Positions 6,598 to 6,829 of a DNA stretch of 6,829 bases are shown piece after piece (the first letter of the stretch is position 1; each line of letters starts with the position of its first letter). A model generated the notes under the pieces. The model searched no databases. It was not told where the DNA came from and saw nothing but the letters and a program-made list of their open reading frames with translations. The stretch comes from an uncultured Eubacteriales bacterium. Lineage in GTDB: Bacteria > Bacillota > Clostridia > Lachnospirales > Anaerotignaceae. The DNA lies in the NCBI GenBank assembly GCA_902406135.1, contig CABPCX010000104.1, positions 1-6,829 on the forward strand. The letters are read 5' to 3'. The translations under genes and the position numbers were made by a program.

Positions 6598-6829
6598 AAT
6601 TCCTCAGCCCCCTCTTTTATGAGTTCGTCGATTTCTGAGTCGATTTCGGCAAGTATCTCATCATATTCCTTTGTTACATATCTTTCTCTTATATATTTAG
6701 CACGGCCGACCTTCTCAAGCGCAGGTATCTGAATAAGCTTGTGTATGCTTACATTCTGCTCTATTGCTTTTCCTGCCTTATGGTAGAAAAAGCAATAGAG
6801 CAGAATGTAAGCATACACAAGCTTATTCA
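6594..6829 (-). CDS. ntpA: V-type ATP synthase subunit A, C-terminal fragment
   Basis: Only the last part of the catalytic A subunit is present. Reliable residues run from about [11 protein letters not shown] to the stop and include [21 protein letters not shown] (to be read as a span), matching the C-terminal helical domain of V-type A subunits (the usual pattern is hydrophobic-P-x-x-E-K-x-x-R-x-K-Y-I), then an acidic tail ending in GAEEL. The stop TGA overlaps the ATG of subunit B, implying translational coupling. The frame stays open to the window edge, but bases 6788-6829 are a mirror copy of 6730-6771, so the residues they encode (about [10 protein letters not shown] and before) are probably not real. 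The trustworthy gene ends near 6787. A GTG at 6818 is not a true start. Confidence 0.85.
   Translation of the reverse strand, partial: NKLVYAYILLYCFFYHKAGKAIEQNVSIHKLIQIPALEKVGRAKYIRERYVTKEYDEILAEIDSEIDELIKEGAEEL
6730..6829. repeat. Perfect 42-bp inverted repeat at the contig edge (probable fold-back)
   Basis: Positions 6730-6771 pair without mismatch to 6788-6829, separated by 16 bases. The spacer itself pairs further (6773-6777 with 6782-6786, one G-T wobble) around a TTAT loop, with one mismatch at 6772/6787. The repeat runs to the last base of the window, so its outer limit is unknown. It falls inside the coding sequence of a conserved protein and has no T run, which argues against a terminator. 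Confidence 0.9.

Noticed and set aside
6730..6829. Inverted repeat as a terminator or mobile-element end
   Set aside because: It lies within coding sequence upstream of a coupled gene, has no T run, and its arms are simple mirror copies of gene sequence.

Overview
The window looks like a chromosomal contig end from an anaerobic, spore-forming member of the Clostridia, possibly Lachnospiraceae or a near relative. Four things point that way: AT-rich intergenic DNA, strong AGGAGG-type ribosome binding sites, a bacterial V/A-type ATPase operon, and a SleC-like spore-cortex lytic enzyme unit. The family assignment is inference; the genes themselves are well supported.

Layout from left to right. 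(1) Positions 1-1214 (+) hold the 3' part of a DUF2812 membrane protein whose true start lies outside the window. (2) Positions 1252-1317 hold two adjacent hairpin terminators, one for each of two converging genes. (3) Positions 1331-2416 (-) encode a secreted protein with a copper-amine-oxidase-N-like domain followed by two chagasin-type (I42) cysteine-protease-inhibitor domains. (4) Positions 2417-2594 are a divergent intergenic region. (5) Positions 2595-4435 (+) hold a two-gene unit. A 158-residue beta-sandwich protein is followed by a 450-residue protein with a SpoIID-like catalytic domain and three peptidoglycan-binding repeats. Together they carry the parts that SleC, the clostridial cortex-lytic enzyme, normally carries in one chain. 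(6) Positions 4446-4477 are a terminator shared by converging genes. (7) Positions 4493-6829 (-) are the distal end of a V-type ATPase operon, transcribed A-B-D. Subunits A and B overlap by ATGA, and D starts at TTG.

How the genes work together. A, B and D are the non-catalytic head (B), catalytic head (A, C-terminus only) and central stalk (D) of one rotary ion pump or ATP synthase. The two plus-strand genes at 2595-4435 probably act together on spore peptidoglycan. The inhibitor gene shares a divergent promoter region with them, but a functional link is only a guess.

The main caution concerns the right edge. Positions 6788-6829 are a perfect reverse complement of 6730-6771, inside what should be coding sequence for ATPase subunit A. 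This is most simply a fold-back (chimeric) artefact at a contig end, so sequence after about 6787 should not be trusted. I saw no CRISPR array, tRNA, rRNA or insertion sequence. The most distinctive biology is the split SleC-like unit and the tandem chagasin protein; I do not see evidence for a wholly new system.
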